Positions 22,641-29,642 of a stretch of 29,642 nucleotides of DNA are shown in pieces (position 1 is the first letter of the stretch; each line of letters begins with the position of its first letter). Made by a program: the position numbers and the translations under genes. This stretch comes from Akkermansiaceae bacterium UBA6138 (GTDB lineage: Bacteria > Verrucomicrobiota > Verrucomicrobiia > Verrucomicrobiales > DEV007): contig DIVG01000067.1 in the NCBI GenBank assembly GCA_002422425.1, positions 3,373-33,014 on the forward strand, in the 5' to 3' direction. Below the pieces are notes generated by a model, which saw nothing but the letters and a program-made list of their open reading frames with translations, ran no database searches and had not been told where the DNA came from.

Positions 22641-23621
22641 ATGCGCATTCTTTCAGGCATTCAACCCAGCGGCAGACTTCATATCGGGAACTATTTCGGG
22701 ATGATGGACCCGGCCATCAGGCTTCAGGACGAGGGTGAGGCGTTTTATTTTATCGCGGACTATCACGCGCTCACCTCGACGCATGATCCCGTGCAGCTGC
22801 GCGGGCACGTCAGAGATCTTGCGATTGATTTCCTCGCCTGCGGTCTCAGTCCGGAAAAGGCGACTTTCTGGAGGCAGTCGGATGTCGTTGAGGTCACCGA
22901 GCTTGCCTGGATTCTCAGCTGCGTCACGCCAATGGGCCTGCTGGAGCGATGCGTTTCCTATAAAGACAAAGTGGCGCAGGGCCTCTCGCCCTCGCACGGG
23001 CTTTTCGCCTATCCGGTGCTGCAGGCGGCGGACATCGTGATCTTCGATGCGAATGTCGTGCCCGTGGGCAGGGACCAGAAACAACACCTTGAGGTCACCC
23101 GCGATATTGCGCAGAAATTGAATGACCGTTACGGCGACGGTTTGCTGGTGATCCCGGAACCCCGCATCCGCGAAGAGACCGCGACGGTCCCGGGTCTCGA
23201 CGGGCGCAAGATGAGCAAGAGCTACGAAAACACGATTGATATCTTCGAGGAGACCGAGAAGAAACTCCGCACAAAGGTCATGAAGATCGTGACGGACTCG
23301 ACCCCGGTGGAAGGCGCAAAAAACCCCGATGAAAGCTACATCGTGCAGCTCTATCGCCTCTTTGCGGCGGGCGATGAAATGGCGGAGATGGAACGATCTT
23401 TCCGGGCGGGAGGTCAGGGTTACGGCCACTACAAGCAGCAACTCTTCGAAAAAATTCGCGACTACTTTGCCCCCATGCGCGAGCGTCGCGAGGCGCTCGC
23501 GGCGGATCCCGGTTATATCGACGACGTTCTCACCGAAGGGGCCAAGAAAGCCCGGGCTCAGGCCCGACAGGTCCTGGATCGAGTGCGCGCGGCGGTGGGG
23601 CTGGGGTCCGCCTCGCGCTAA
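22641..23621 (+). CDS. trpS: Tryptophanyl-tRNA synthetase
   Basis: A 326-residue class I synthetase that charges tRNA-Trp. The HIGH motif is LHIGNYFG (residues 13-20) after SGIQPSG, and the KMSKS loop is GRKMSKSYEN (188-197). DYHALTS, PVLQAADIV and VGRDQKQHLE are the Trp- and ATP-site blocks expected for bacterial TrpS. The length is normal. It is divergent from recA with 172 bases between, and converges on the next leftward operon with 15 bases between stops. It has no Shine-Dalgarno sequence. Confidence 0.96.
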   Translation: MRILSGIQPSGRLHIGNYFGMMDPAIRLQDEGEAFYFIADYHALTSTHDPVQLRGHVRDLAIDFLACGLSPEKATFWRQSDVVEVTELAWILSCVTPMGLLERCVSYKDKVAQGLSPSHGLFAYPVLQAADIVIFDANVVPVGRDQKQHLEVTRDIAQKLNDRYGDGLLVIPEPRIREETATVPGLDGRKMSKSYENTIDIFEETEKKLRTKVMKIVTDSTPVEGAKNPDESYIVQLYRLFAAGDEMAEMERSFRAGGQGYGHYKQQLFEKIRDYFAPMRERREALAADPGYIDDVLTEGAKKARAQARQVLDRVRAAVGLGSASR

Positions 23622-23636
23622 GGTCCGGCGACACCC

Positions 23637-24170
23637 CTACTTCTTAAAATACTCCGAGGGATCAACCGGGGGTTTCGGTTTGATCACTTCGGGGGGAGAC
23701 GCCGACGTTTCGCCAGCGGCCGCGGACCCTGCTTTCTTCTCTACGGAACCGGCGACCGTCTCGTTCTTCTCCGCCGTAGGCGGGGGGAAAACCGCCCCGG
23801 GTTCGAGCACCGTGATTTGGGCCGGGGCCGTCAGCTTGATCTGAGGTTTGCCCTCGCGGAGGGCGACGACCCCCTCGACGGCGAGGCGCTTCTGGTTGTA
23901 GGCGAGGTGGGGTTCGCCTTTTTTAAAAGCCCCCAGATCGCTTTTGAAAGTCACGAGGAAGAATTCACTCCCTTTAAAGTGCACATAATTCGTTCCGGAG
24001 GCGGACTTCTCCGAGCCTTCAGTCTCACCGTAGACGATGACCTTCCTGCCCTCGTTCGCGATTAAGGCAGCGGTTTGGTCAGCAGCGAGGTAGACCGGGG
24101 TGCGCTCCAGCGCGAAGACGCCGGTACAAATGAGAGAAAAGAGAGCGGAAAGACCGAAGTGGCGATTCAT
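23637..24170 (-). CDS. Exported small OB-fold-like protein
   Basis: A 177-residue protein of unknown function. A signal peptide (MNRHFGLSALFSLICTGVFA) precedes a beta-rich domain of about 90 residues: ANEGRKVIVYGETEG, TNYVHFKGSEFFLVTF, RLAVEGVVALREGKPQIKL. This resembles the OB-fold seen in nucleic-acid or ligand-binding exported proteins. The C-terminal third is Pro/Ala/Lys-rich and ends PPVDPSEYFKK, probably disordered. Its start overlaps the stop of the upstream gene by 4 bases, so it is the last member of a three-gene coupled run. Confidence 0.6.
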   Translation of the reverse strand: MNRHFGLSALFSLICTGVFALERTPVYLAADQTAALIANEGRKVIVYGETEGSEKSASGTNYVHFKGSEFFLVTFKSDLGAFKKGEPHLAYNQKRLAVEGVVALREGKPQIKLTAPAQITVLEPGAVFPPPTAEKNETVAGSVEKKAGSAAAGETSASPPEVIKPKPPVDPSEYFKK

Positions 24171-24817
24171 GGCTTTTCGTAATCGGGATTATGCAGGGTG
24201 GAAACGGTACCGTTAGCATAGACCACCGCCATTTGGGAAACTTGCTGCGGAGCGACCTCCTGAATAACAATAACGGAATCACTGATCGCCTCAAGCACGG
24301 GTCGGTCGTGAGGCACCAGCTCAAACGCTCGCAGGCCTCCCCCGGGGTAAGGACTCTTCAGCAGGGCGGCAAGATCGGCGGCGGGGAGAAAACGCCCGGA
24401 AAGGCTGTCCCAATCCGCCGGGTAGCGGTCGCGATTCGCACGGGCGTAGTCCTCGCAGGCGACAAAAAGGCGCGAGGCATGCGCCTTGCTGAGAGACTGG
24501 AGCCCGGCGTGTTGATTGGACCTCCATTTGTTGATGGCAGGAAAAGAGACTGCAACAAGAAGAACAAGCAACGGGAAGAGAAGGATTGAGCCATAACCAA
24601 GACCGAGGCCAAGGGTGGTGAGGCGGCGTCCGCGAAAAGGGCGCAGCGTCATGTCATGGCGGGCGAGATGCCCGCAAACGGCCGCGATAGCCGCGAAGAG
24701 AAGACCGACGATGAGCCATAGCGTCGCAAAGCCGATACAACCCAGGATAGTGCTGGCGATGGCCTTCTTAGACCATTCAACCGGCGGAGCGGCAGGAAGC
24801 TGACTCAGTGGCGTCAT
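24167..24817 (-). CDS. DUF4190-type membrane protein with pseudopilin-like domain
   Basis: A 216-residue protein. KKAIASTILGCIGFATLWLIVGLLFAAIAA and CGHLARHDM form two membrane segments matching DUF4190. A third segment, YGSILLFPLLVLLVAVSFPAI, runs into a soluble region (SLSKAHASRLFVACEDYARANRDRYP) that looks like the body of type II secretion pseudopilins of this phylum. That region is followed by a small C-terminal beta part. A prepilin cleavage motif is not seen, so processing is unlikely. I start at 24817, which has a clear AGGAG nine bases before the ATG and avoids overlap with the MFS gene. It is coupled to the downstream OB-like gene by a 4-base overlap. Function unknown. Confidence 0.65.
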   Translation of the reverse strand: MTPLSQLPAAPPVEWSKKAIASTILGCIGFATLWLIVGLLFAAIAAVCGHLARHDMTLRPFRGRRLTTLGLGLGYGSILLFPLLVLLVAVSFPAINKWRSNQHAGLQSLSKAHASRLFVACEDYARANRDRYPADWDSLSGRFLPAADLAALLKSPYPGGGLRAFELVPHDRPVLEAISDSVIVIQEVAPQQVSQMAVVYANGTVSTLHNPDYEKP

Positions 24818-24836
24818 GAATGATGTCTCCTGAATA

Positions 24837-26048
24837 TCACGAGAGAGAGCCCGGGGAAACGGGATTTTCCGCCAACTCATCGCGTGGCGGGATCCTTGAA
24901 AAAAGAAAGGCGATAATGATGAAGGCGCAAGTCCCCAGCCCGGCCCCGAGAAGGAGACAGCCCTTGAGCCCCGAGTAGGTCACCGTGATACCGGCCGCGA
25001 TCCCTCCCAGAACCCGCGCCGTGCCCCCGACCGCCATCGTGAAGACACCCTGAATGGAATTCCGGAATTCATCCCCGGCGAGACGGTTAAGAAACATGAC
25101 GGGCCCGATATAAAGCGCAAGAACCTCAAAACCGTGTCCGATCTGGGCGATCACGGCGGTGAAAGGGGACGGAAAAAACGCGAGCAGAATCATCCGCGTG
25201 ACCATACAGGCAAGCCCCAGGACCATGACCCCTTTAAGATGGATCTTCCGCTGCATCCAGGGCATCAGGAGGGTGCAGCCGACTTCGAGGAGAACACCGA
25301 GATTGATGATGAGCCCGATGTGGCGCTTCGGGATCCCGACGACCTCGTCGAGGTAATTCCCGATGAAGGCGTAATACGTCGCGGCGGCGAGGAAAGCAAA
25401 AAAGAGCCCGACGGAGAGCCAGCGGGCGTTGGGCGCGAAGATCGCGCTGAGCGCCTGACGCGAAGGCAGGCGGCTGGTTCCCTCGCGGGCGAGGCGTTTA
25501 ACCGGGGCGAGGGTAAAGCTGTTGGCAAGGCTGAGGAGGCAGAAAGTGATCGCGCAGGGGAGGATCATGCGAGGCTCGGCCCCGCGGGCGAGAGGGTAGA
25601 AAAGAATCAGGCTCGGGACAATGAAACCTATCGTGCCCCAGATGCGGATGAGCGGGTAGTCGGGGACGGCGCGCCCCAGTTTTCGCTGTTCTTCGGCGAG
25701 GGAAAAGAAATACCCGTCCTGGAGCGGCAGCATCGCGACGAAGGCGAGCCCGTGGAAGACAAAAAGGATCAGGGTCAGGGTGATGCTCGTCGAGAAAAAG
25801 ATGAGCGAGAGCACGATCGCGCTGCAGGTGAAGGCCGTCGCGAGGATGATGCGGGCATCGAGATTGCGGTCCGCGAGCAGGGTGATGAGAGCCGGAGAGC
25901 AGAGCATCGGCACACTCATCAGCGACATCGCAAGACCGATCTGGAGATAGCTGAAACCGCCCTGTTCCCTCAGAAAAACGGTCATCAGGGGCATGACACT
26001 GCCGATCACGGCGTAGCTCAGAAAAAACTGGCGGCGGATGGCGGTCAT
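24837..26048 (-). CDS. Major facilitator superfamily transporter
   Basis: A 403-residue inner-membrane protein with about 12 hydrophobic helices. Motif-A-like LITLLADRNLDARI follows the second helix, and IRIWGTIGFIVPSLILF and the RLAGDEFRNSIQGVFTMAVGG block resemble the MFS_1-like/LacY-type nucleoside and sugar transporter group. The substrate is not readable. The ATG at 26048 has AGGA just before it. An in-frame GTG at 26060 is the alternative. It leads a three-gene run with the DUF4190 protein (19-base gap) and the exported OB-like protein. Confidence 0.85.
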   Translation of the reverse strand: MTAIRRQFFLSYAVIGSVMPLMTVFLREQGGFSYLQIGLAMSLMSVPMLCSPALITLLADRNLDARIILATAFTCSAIVLSLIFFSTSITLTLILFVFHGLAFVAMLPLQDGYFFSLAEEQRKLGRAVPDYPLIRIWGTIGFIVPSLILFYPLARGAEPRMILPCAITFCLLSLANSFTLAPVKRLAREGTSRLPSRQALSAIFAPNARWLSVGLFFAFLAAATYYAFIGNYLDEVVGIPKRHIGLIINLGVLLEVGCTLLMPWMQRKIHLKGVMVLGLACMVTRMILLAFFPSPFTAVIAQIGHGFEVLALYIGPVMFLNRLAGDEFRNSIQGVFTMAVGGTARVLGGIAAGITVTYSGLKGCLLLGAGLGTCAFIIIAFLFSRIPPRDELAENPVSPGSLS

Positions 26049-26154
26049 CGTTCCTGCCACCGTCTACCCGTGCCGCTTTGGCAACAAGCGGAGATTTCGG
26101 CATTCCGCAGGGGATGGCCCTCAGCCTGGCGCACCAGGTGCGGCGACTTCATCC

Positions 26155-26188
26155 AAAAAAAGCCCGGTCAGGACGAACCTCACCGGGC
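26155..26188 (-). terminator. Rho-independent terminator after the pseudopilin gene
   Basis: On the minus strand GCCCGGTGAGG and CCTGACCGGGC form an 11-bp stem with one mismatch and a 5-base loop, followed by seven T. It lies 28 bases after the pseudopilin stop codon. Confidence 0.92.
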
Positions 26189-26216
26189 ATCGATCGCACA
26201 CGAAGTAATTTCGGAA

Positions 26217-26921
26217 TTAATCGGGGAGAAGGACCTTGTCCTGCGTCGTCTCGAGCCATCCACCGCTTGCTTTACCGTTCTCGTCGACGGTGCGCTCCTC
26301 GAAGATGTTTTTGATGCGGCGATCTTTGGTCTGCACTGTAGCACCTGCGGTGCCCGACGTGAGGCGCTCGACGATTACGTGCCCGCCACTGTATCCAATG
26401 ACCGCCTTCTTTGCGGCGAGCCAAGGGTGGTATTCGCCGTATTCGCCGGGACCGTCCATCAGTCCATCGAAGACGAGGGGGGAGTTGCTGAAGCCAGTAT
26501 TTGTCTGCCCGACCGCATAGCCGTAGACATTTTCACTGCCTTTGAGTTCACCGTCTTCCTCGGGCTGACGAAGTTTGTCGGGGTGTTTGGTCTGGATCCA
26601 GAAGATCCCCTCTGCGCTAAGATAATCGGGAATGAGCACGTTGAATGCTTCCGTGGAAGTGGAGAACGTCGACCCCTCTCCGCCGCCTTCTTCATCCGCG
26701 TCGGGATCGAAGTAAGGGTACATTCCTTCCCAGTCCCCCGCGAAGGTGCGGCAGGCGAGAAGAATCTGCCGGATGTTACTTGAGTTCTTGCTGATATTAG
26801 CGATCTCGATCGCCTTGCTCAGTGCCGGCATCGTCGCGCTGGCAAGAATGCCTATGATCGCGACTACCACCAACAGTTCAATGAGGGTGAAGGCACCCAA
26901 TGTCTTTTTGATCACTTTCAT
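26217..26921 (-). CDS. Type II secretion/type IV pseudopilin-like protein
   Basis: A 234-residue protein with the prepilin signature KKTLGAFTLIELLVVVAIIG at the N-terminus. With Glu taken as residue +5, cleavage falls after Ala (GA/FTLIE) rather than the usual Gly. A helical stalk (SKAIEIANISKNSSNIRQIL) leads into a beta-rich head (FAGDWEGMYPYFD, AEGIFWIQTKHPD, GYAVGQTNTGF, HVIVERLTSG) typical of the PVC-group pseudopilins that occur in many copies per genome. It stands alone, with its own terminator and an AT-rich upstream region. No secretion or pilus assembly genes are nearby, so its partner machine is unknown. No Shine-Dalgarno sequence is visible. Confidence 0.9.
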   Translation of the reverse strand: MKVIKKTLGAFTLIELLVVVAIIGILASATMPALSKAIEIANISKNSSNIRQILLACRTFAGDWEGMYPYFDPDADEEGGGEGSTFSTSTEAFNVLIPDYLSAEGIFWIQTKHPDKLRQPEEDGELKGSENVYGYAVGQTNTGFSNSPLVFDGLMDGPGEYGEYHPWLAAKKAVIGYSGGHVIVERLTSGTAGATVQTKDRRIKNIFEERTVDENGKASGGWLETTQDKVLLPD

Positions 26922-27096
26922 GATGTGTTTTTTCTTTATTTTAAGTTATGATTTGCCCGAGGGCTTATGTAGTGCTGGAAATGACATAGTAAAGACCTCA
27001 CCTCCAGTCAGAGGATGCCATTTTCCTGAAAACTCGACAAGAAAAATCCCGACTTTTTACCTCGGTCTTTTGGCACCCACTACCCGAACCGGCGGC

Positions 27097-27930
27097 ATGA
27101 GCCCATCCATCCCTCTCGAAGATTTTTTTGAAGACATCATCGCTAAATCGATGCGGGGGCGCCACCTCCCGGAGTCGGCACTGGCCGAGAAGACGGGCGT
27201 TCCGCGCGACATCCTCGCCCGTCTCTGTCGCGGCGAGTTCTGTGATGAAGCGGCGCTGGTAAAAGTCGCCAAAGCCCTCTCGCTCGATCCGCGGACGCTC
27301 ACGATGGCGGCCTCAAAGGTCTGGTATCCCCGCGCCGTCACCCTCGACGGGCTCGCTATGTTCAACATGCCCTACCGCGACATGCACGTGAACGCCTACC
27401 TCGTCTGGGATCCCGCTTCACTCGCCGGGGCGGTCTTCGACACCGGCACCGACAGCCGCCTCATCACGGCACAGGCCGCCGAACTCGGGGTGCGGATCGA
27501 GTCCCTCTTTATCACCCACACGCACAACGACCACATCGCCGACCTCGACCGGCTCAAGTCCGCCGCGCCAGGGGCGACAGCCTACGCGAACCGCGCCGAA
27601 CCGTGGCCCGGAACGGAACCGTTTACCGAGGGCGCGACCTTCGCCATCGGGAACCTGAGGCTAACGGCTCTCACCACGAGCGGCCACTCCAAAGGTGGCA
27701 CGACCTATTTCATTGAGGGACTGAGCCGACCTCTCGCCGTCGTCGGTGACGCGCTCTTTGCCGGCTCCATGGGCGGAGGCATGGTCTCCTTTGCCGATGC
27801 CTGGAAAAACAACCGGGAAAAGATCCTCACCCTGCCCGATGACACGGTGCTTGCGCCCGGCCACGGTCCGCTCAGCTCAGTAGGCGAGGAAAAACGCAAC
27901 AATCCCTTTTTCTCCGCCGAATTCGCCTGA
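27097..27930 (+). CDS. HTH domain fused to a metallo-beta-lactamase-fold hydrolase
   Basis: A 277-residue protein. Residues about 20-70 look like an XRE-type helix-turn-helix (LPESALAEKTGVPRDILARLCRG, then ALVKVAKALSLDP). Residues about 75-277 are a glyoxalase II-like metallo-beta-lactamase domain with HTHNDH (141-146), GHSKGG (197-202), GDALF (218) and APGHG (253-257), so both metal sites appear complete. No signal peptide is present. The combination suggests a cytoplasmic hydrolase with a DNA- or protein-binding head, and the substrate is unknown. I chose the ATG at 27097 because the longer upstream frame is antisense to the pseudopilin gene. maf starts 6 bases after its stop. Confidence 0.85.
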   Translation: MSPSIPLEDFFEDIIAKSMRGRHLPESALAEKTGVPRDILARLCRGEFCDEAALVKVAKALSLDPRTLTMAASKVWYPRAVTLDGLAMFNMPYRDMHVNAYLVWDPASLAGAVFDTGTDSRLITAQAAELGVRIESLFITHTHNDHIADLDRLKSAAPGATAYANRAEPWPGTEPFTEGATFAIGNLRLTALTTSGHSKGGTTYFIEGLSRPLAVVGDALFAGSMGGGMVSFADAWKNNREKILTLPDDTVLAPGHGPLSSVGEEKRNNPFFSAEFA

Positions 27931-27936
27931 TTCCCC

Positions 27937-28539
27937 ATGGCCGACGCTCCCGCCCTCATTCTTGCCTCGGGTTCACCAAGACGCCGCGATCTGCTCAACG
28001 AAGCGGGTTATCAGTTCACTGTCGTCAAACCCGACGTCGTTGAGATCGAAGATCCCGCCATCGCCATCCGCGAGCTCACCGCCCTCAATGCCAGGCTCAA
28101 GGCTGATGCCGTCGCCTCAACCTATCCCGGAGCCGTCACGGTCGCGGCCGATACTCTCGTCCTGCTCGGAGAAAAGGTCTTTGGAAAGCCGGCCGACCGC
28201 GACGAGGCCGCCCGCATGCTCGCCGAGCTCAACGGACGCACCCATCAGGTTTTTACCGCCGTTTCCTTCATCCATCACGAAGGCGAAAAGGAAACGGTCC
28301 ACTCGCTCACCGTCGCGACCGAGGTGATTTTCAAACATCTCACTCCCGAAGAGATGGCCGCCTACCACGCCTGCATCGACCCGCTCGACAAGGCCGGGGC
28401 CTACGCCGCACAGGAGCACGGCAACCTCATCATTGAACGCATCGCCGGGTCCATGAGCAATGTCGTCGGCCTGCCCATGGACGAGGTCGCCGCCGCGCTC
28501 GAGCGGCATTTTGGAATCAGACCGGCGGCCCCTCGATAA
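27937..28539 (+). CDS. maf: Maf family nucleoside triphosphate pyrophosphatase
   Basis: A 200-residue house-cleaning enzyme that hydrolyses non-canonical or excess nucleoside triphosphates to the monophosphate. LILASGSPRRRDLLNEAGY is the N-terminal phosphate-binding signature. VAADTLVLLGEKVFGKPAD holds the catalytic Asp region. LNGRTHQVFTAV and DKAGAYAAQEHG follow, and SNVVGLPMDEVA closes it. This set fits the YhdE-like (dTTP/UTP) branch. It starts 6 bases after the MBL gene and is surely cotranscribed. Its 3' end overlaps the convergent tilS gene by 23 bases. Confidence 0.93.
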   Translation: MADAPALILASGSPRRRDLLNEAGYQFTVVKPDVVEIEDPAIAIRELTALNARLKADAVASTYPGAVTVAADTLVLLGEKVFGKPADRDEAARMLAELNGRTHQVFTAVSFIHHEGEKETVHSLTVATEVIFKHLTPEEMAAYHACIDPLDKAGAYAAQEHGNLIIERIAGSMSNVVGLPMDEVAAALERHFGIRPAAPR

Positions 28540-29506
28540 AGAGGGTCCCCTCGCGGCGTCTCACCGAGTGTCCGCCGGGAAGACTGGCGCGGGCGGGACG
28601 CGCCTCCGCGAGCAGGACAGACAGCACTCTCGTCACCTCGTCGTGGCCGCAGTCCGGCACCCCGCTTTCGCGCAGCCACTTTAAAAGAAGGCGTTGCCGC
28701 TGCGCCCCGGGCATTTCCCGCAGCGCCGCCACTTCCAAACCGCCGTCGGGACCTTTCCACGGGAGAGGGCCCGTCGCCTCGGCCGCCCAGGCCTCCTCGA
28801 GCGCCGCCAGATCGGCCGCCCGCAACACGGCCGGTCTCACATCGCGTTCGAAGATCTCCCCGAGCAGCGGCAGCAGACGATTCCGCACCCGGTTCCGCAG
28901 GGCGAAATCCGAGGCATTGCTCTCATCCTCACGGTATTCGATCTTTTCGACCGCGACATATCGCAGGATTTCCTCCCGTGTGATCCCGAGAAAGGGCCGG
29001 ATCAGCTCCAGTTCGACCCCGTCGACGAGACGCGAGGTTTCCCGCTCCATCCCCGCGAGACCCTTGGCGCCCGTGCCGCGGAAGAGATTGATGAGAACCG
29101 TCTCGACGCGGTCATCGGCATGATGGGCGAGGAAAAGGCGGCGGCAGTCGTGCTTCGCCGCTACTTCGGCAAAGGCCCGGTAGCGCAACTCCCGCGCCGC
29201 CGTCTCAAGGGAGAGCTTTTCCGACCGGGCAAAAGCCGTCACCTCGACCCGGCGCAACTCGACCGTGTAATCGAGGCGCTGCGCCGTTTCCCGGACGAAT
29301 TCCCCCTCTGCCGTCGAGGCCTCGCCGCGCAATCCGTGATCGACCTGGCAGACGACAAGGTCACGATAGCCCGCCCCGTGCAGGAAATGGAGCAGGGCCA
29401 TGGAGTCCCGTCCGCCCGAGATCGCGGCGAGATAAGAGCGCACCGGCGGCCATTTTGCCCGCATCGCCCCGGCGAAGGCCGCATTCAGTGTTATTCTGTC
29501 ACTCAC
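28517..29506 (-). CDS. tilS: tRNA(Ile)-lysidine synthase
   Basis: A 329-residue PP-loop ATPase that attaches lysine to C34 of tRNA-Ile(CAU). The PP-loop is ISGGRDSMALL (about residues 29-39), followed by VCQVDHGLRGEAS, AHHADDRVETVLINLFRGTG with the GAKGLAGM motif, the IRPFLGITREEI block and the RNRVRNRLLPLL motif. It is a shorter form than E. coli TilS. I choose the GTG at 29506, which has GGAG eight bases upstream. An in-frame TTG at 29524 would overlap a palindrome and has no ribosome-binding site. It overlaps maf tail-to-tail by 23 bases. Confidence 0.93.
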   Translation of the reverse strand: MSDRITLNAAFAGAMRAKWPPVRSYLAAISGGRDSMALLHFLHGAGYRDLVVCQVDHGLRGEASTAEGEFVRETAQRLDYTVELRRVEVTAFARSEKLSLETAARELRYRAFAEVAAKHDCRRLFLAHHADDRVETVLINLFRGTGAKGLAGMERETSRLVDGVELELIRPFLGITREEILRYVAVEKIEYREDESNASDFALRNRVRNRLLPLLGEIFERDVRPAVLRAADLAALEEAWAAEATGPLPWKGPDGGLEVAALREMPGAQRQRLLLKWLRESGVPDCGHDEVTRVLSVLLAEARPARASLPGGHSVRRREGTLFIEGPPV

Positions 29507-29523
29507 CGCTTTTACTCCATTCA

Positions 29524-29552
29524 ACAGGGTTGCACGACAGAGTCAACCCTGT
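29524..29552. repeat. Perfect 9-bp dyad upstream of tilS
   Basis: ACAGGGTTG (29524-29532) and CAACCCTGT (29544-29552) are exact inverted copies with an 11-base centre. It lies 18 bases before the tilS GTG and 59 bases before the next rightward start. It may be an operator shared by the divergent genes or a leader hairpin. No T tract follows. Confidence 0.4.
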
Positions 29553-29610
29553 GGCATCGTGTCGCTTTCCCCGCTTGCATTCTGCGATTTCAGGCGGTCA
29601 TTCCCGCCCT

Positions 29611-29642
29611 ATGTCAGAGGCTGCCTCCCAATCCACGATCAC
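29611..29642 (+). CDS. Start of a rightward gene (partial)
   Basis: An ATG at 29611 opens a frame (MSEAASQSTI) that runs out of the window after 10 codons. It is divergent from tilS with about 100 bases between. The context before it, pyrimidine-rich without a Shine-Dalgarno sequence, is like that of many genes here. No function can be read. Confidence 0.4.
   Translation, partial: MSEAASQSTI

Noticed and set aside
25134..26783. 549-codon open frame on the plus strand across the MFS and pseudopilin genes
   Set aside because: It is antisense to two clear genes, and its charged repetitive composition is typical of a GC-rich shadow frame.
27069..27090. Sigma-54 promoter (TGGCAC) before the HTH-MBL gene
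   Set aside because: The -12 TTGC element is missing at the right distance.
26746..27096. 117-residue N-terminal extension of the HTH-MBL protein
   Set aside because: Antisense to the pseudopilin gene and its promoter region, with no domain in it.
1..29642. CRISPR arrays, insertion sequences, prophage or integron features
   Set aside because: No regularly spaced repeats, transposase or integrase motifs, or phage genes are seen. tRNA-Phe shows no nearby integrase or duplicated 3' end.

Overview
The window looks like ordinary chromosome from a free-living bacterium of the PVC group, most likely Verrucomicrobia (class Verrucomicrobiae). This is an inference from gene content: a DUF1080 lipoprotein, a lone AFTLIELLVV-type pseudopilin, a YezD/DUF2292 protein beside an Rrf2 regulator, a type III PKS-style methyltransferase/FAD reductase pair, and start sites that mostly lack a Shine-Dalgarno sequence. 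There is no IS element, prophage, CRISPR array or rRNA. One tRNA (Phe, GAA) is present.

Layout. (1) 1-4640: a probable sulfur/anion-uptake locus. The tail of a CysA-like ABC ATPase converges on a leftward run: yezD, a 5'-truncated serine hydrolase, a metallophosphoesterase, an M14-type zinc carboxypeptidase and an Rrf2 regulator. A divergent outer-membrane porin is separated from yezD by an AT-rich region holding a perfect 8-bp dyad. (2) 4637-9507: an ECF sigma factor with no visible anti-sigma factor, an FAD reductase/methyltransferase pair, and an 837-residue secreted protein with disordered, Tyr/Trp-rich, TPR and beta-rich parts. (3) 9701-12527: thiE, a PfkB-type kinase, and a convergent tRNA-dihydrouridine synthase. 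(4) 12559-14141: an ArsR repressor divergent from two YeeE/YedE sulfur-transport half-genes. A perfect dyad fills the spacer of the yeeE promoter. (5) 14182-18262: a DUF2851 protein, an M29-like metallopeptidase, a small basic protein next to tRNA-Phe, and a DUF1080 lipoprotein. (6) 18383-23621: hom and thrC for threonine synthesis, recA with a candidate LexA site, and trpS. (7) 23637-29642: a three-gene run (MFS transporter, DUF4190/pseudopilin-like membrane protein, small exported OB-fold-like protein), a lone pseudopilin with a strong terminator, an HTH/metallo-beta-lactamase fusion followed by maf, tilS, and the start of one more gene.

Most of the content is housekeeping. The least ordinary parts are the two sulfur-linked regulatory regions (Rrf2/yezD/porin and ArsR/yeeE), each with a clear palindrome. 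The ArsR/yeeE promoter predicts a leaderless transcript. Also unusual are the broken hydrolase overlapping yezD, the 837-residue low-complexity protein, and the general lack of Shine-Dalgarno sequences. I did not find a convincing wholly new system. Functional calls rest on motif recognition by eye, without database searches.
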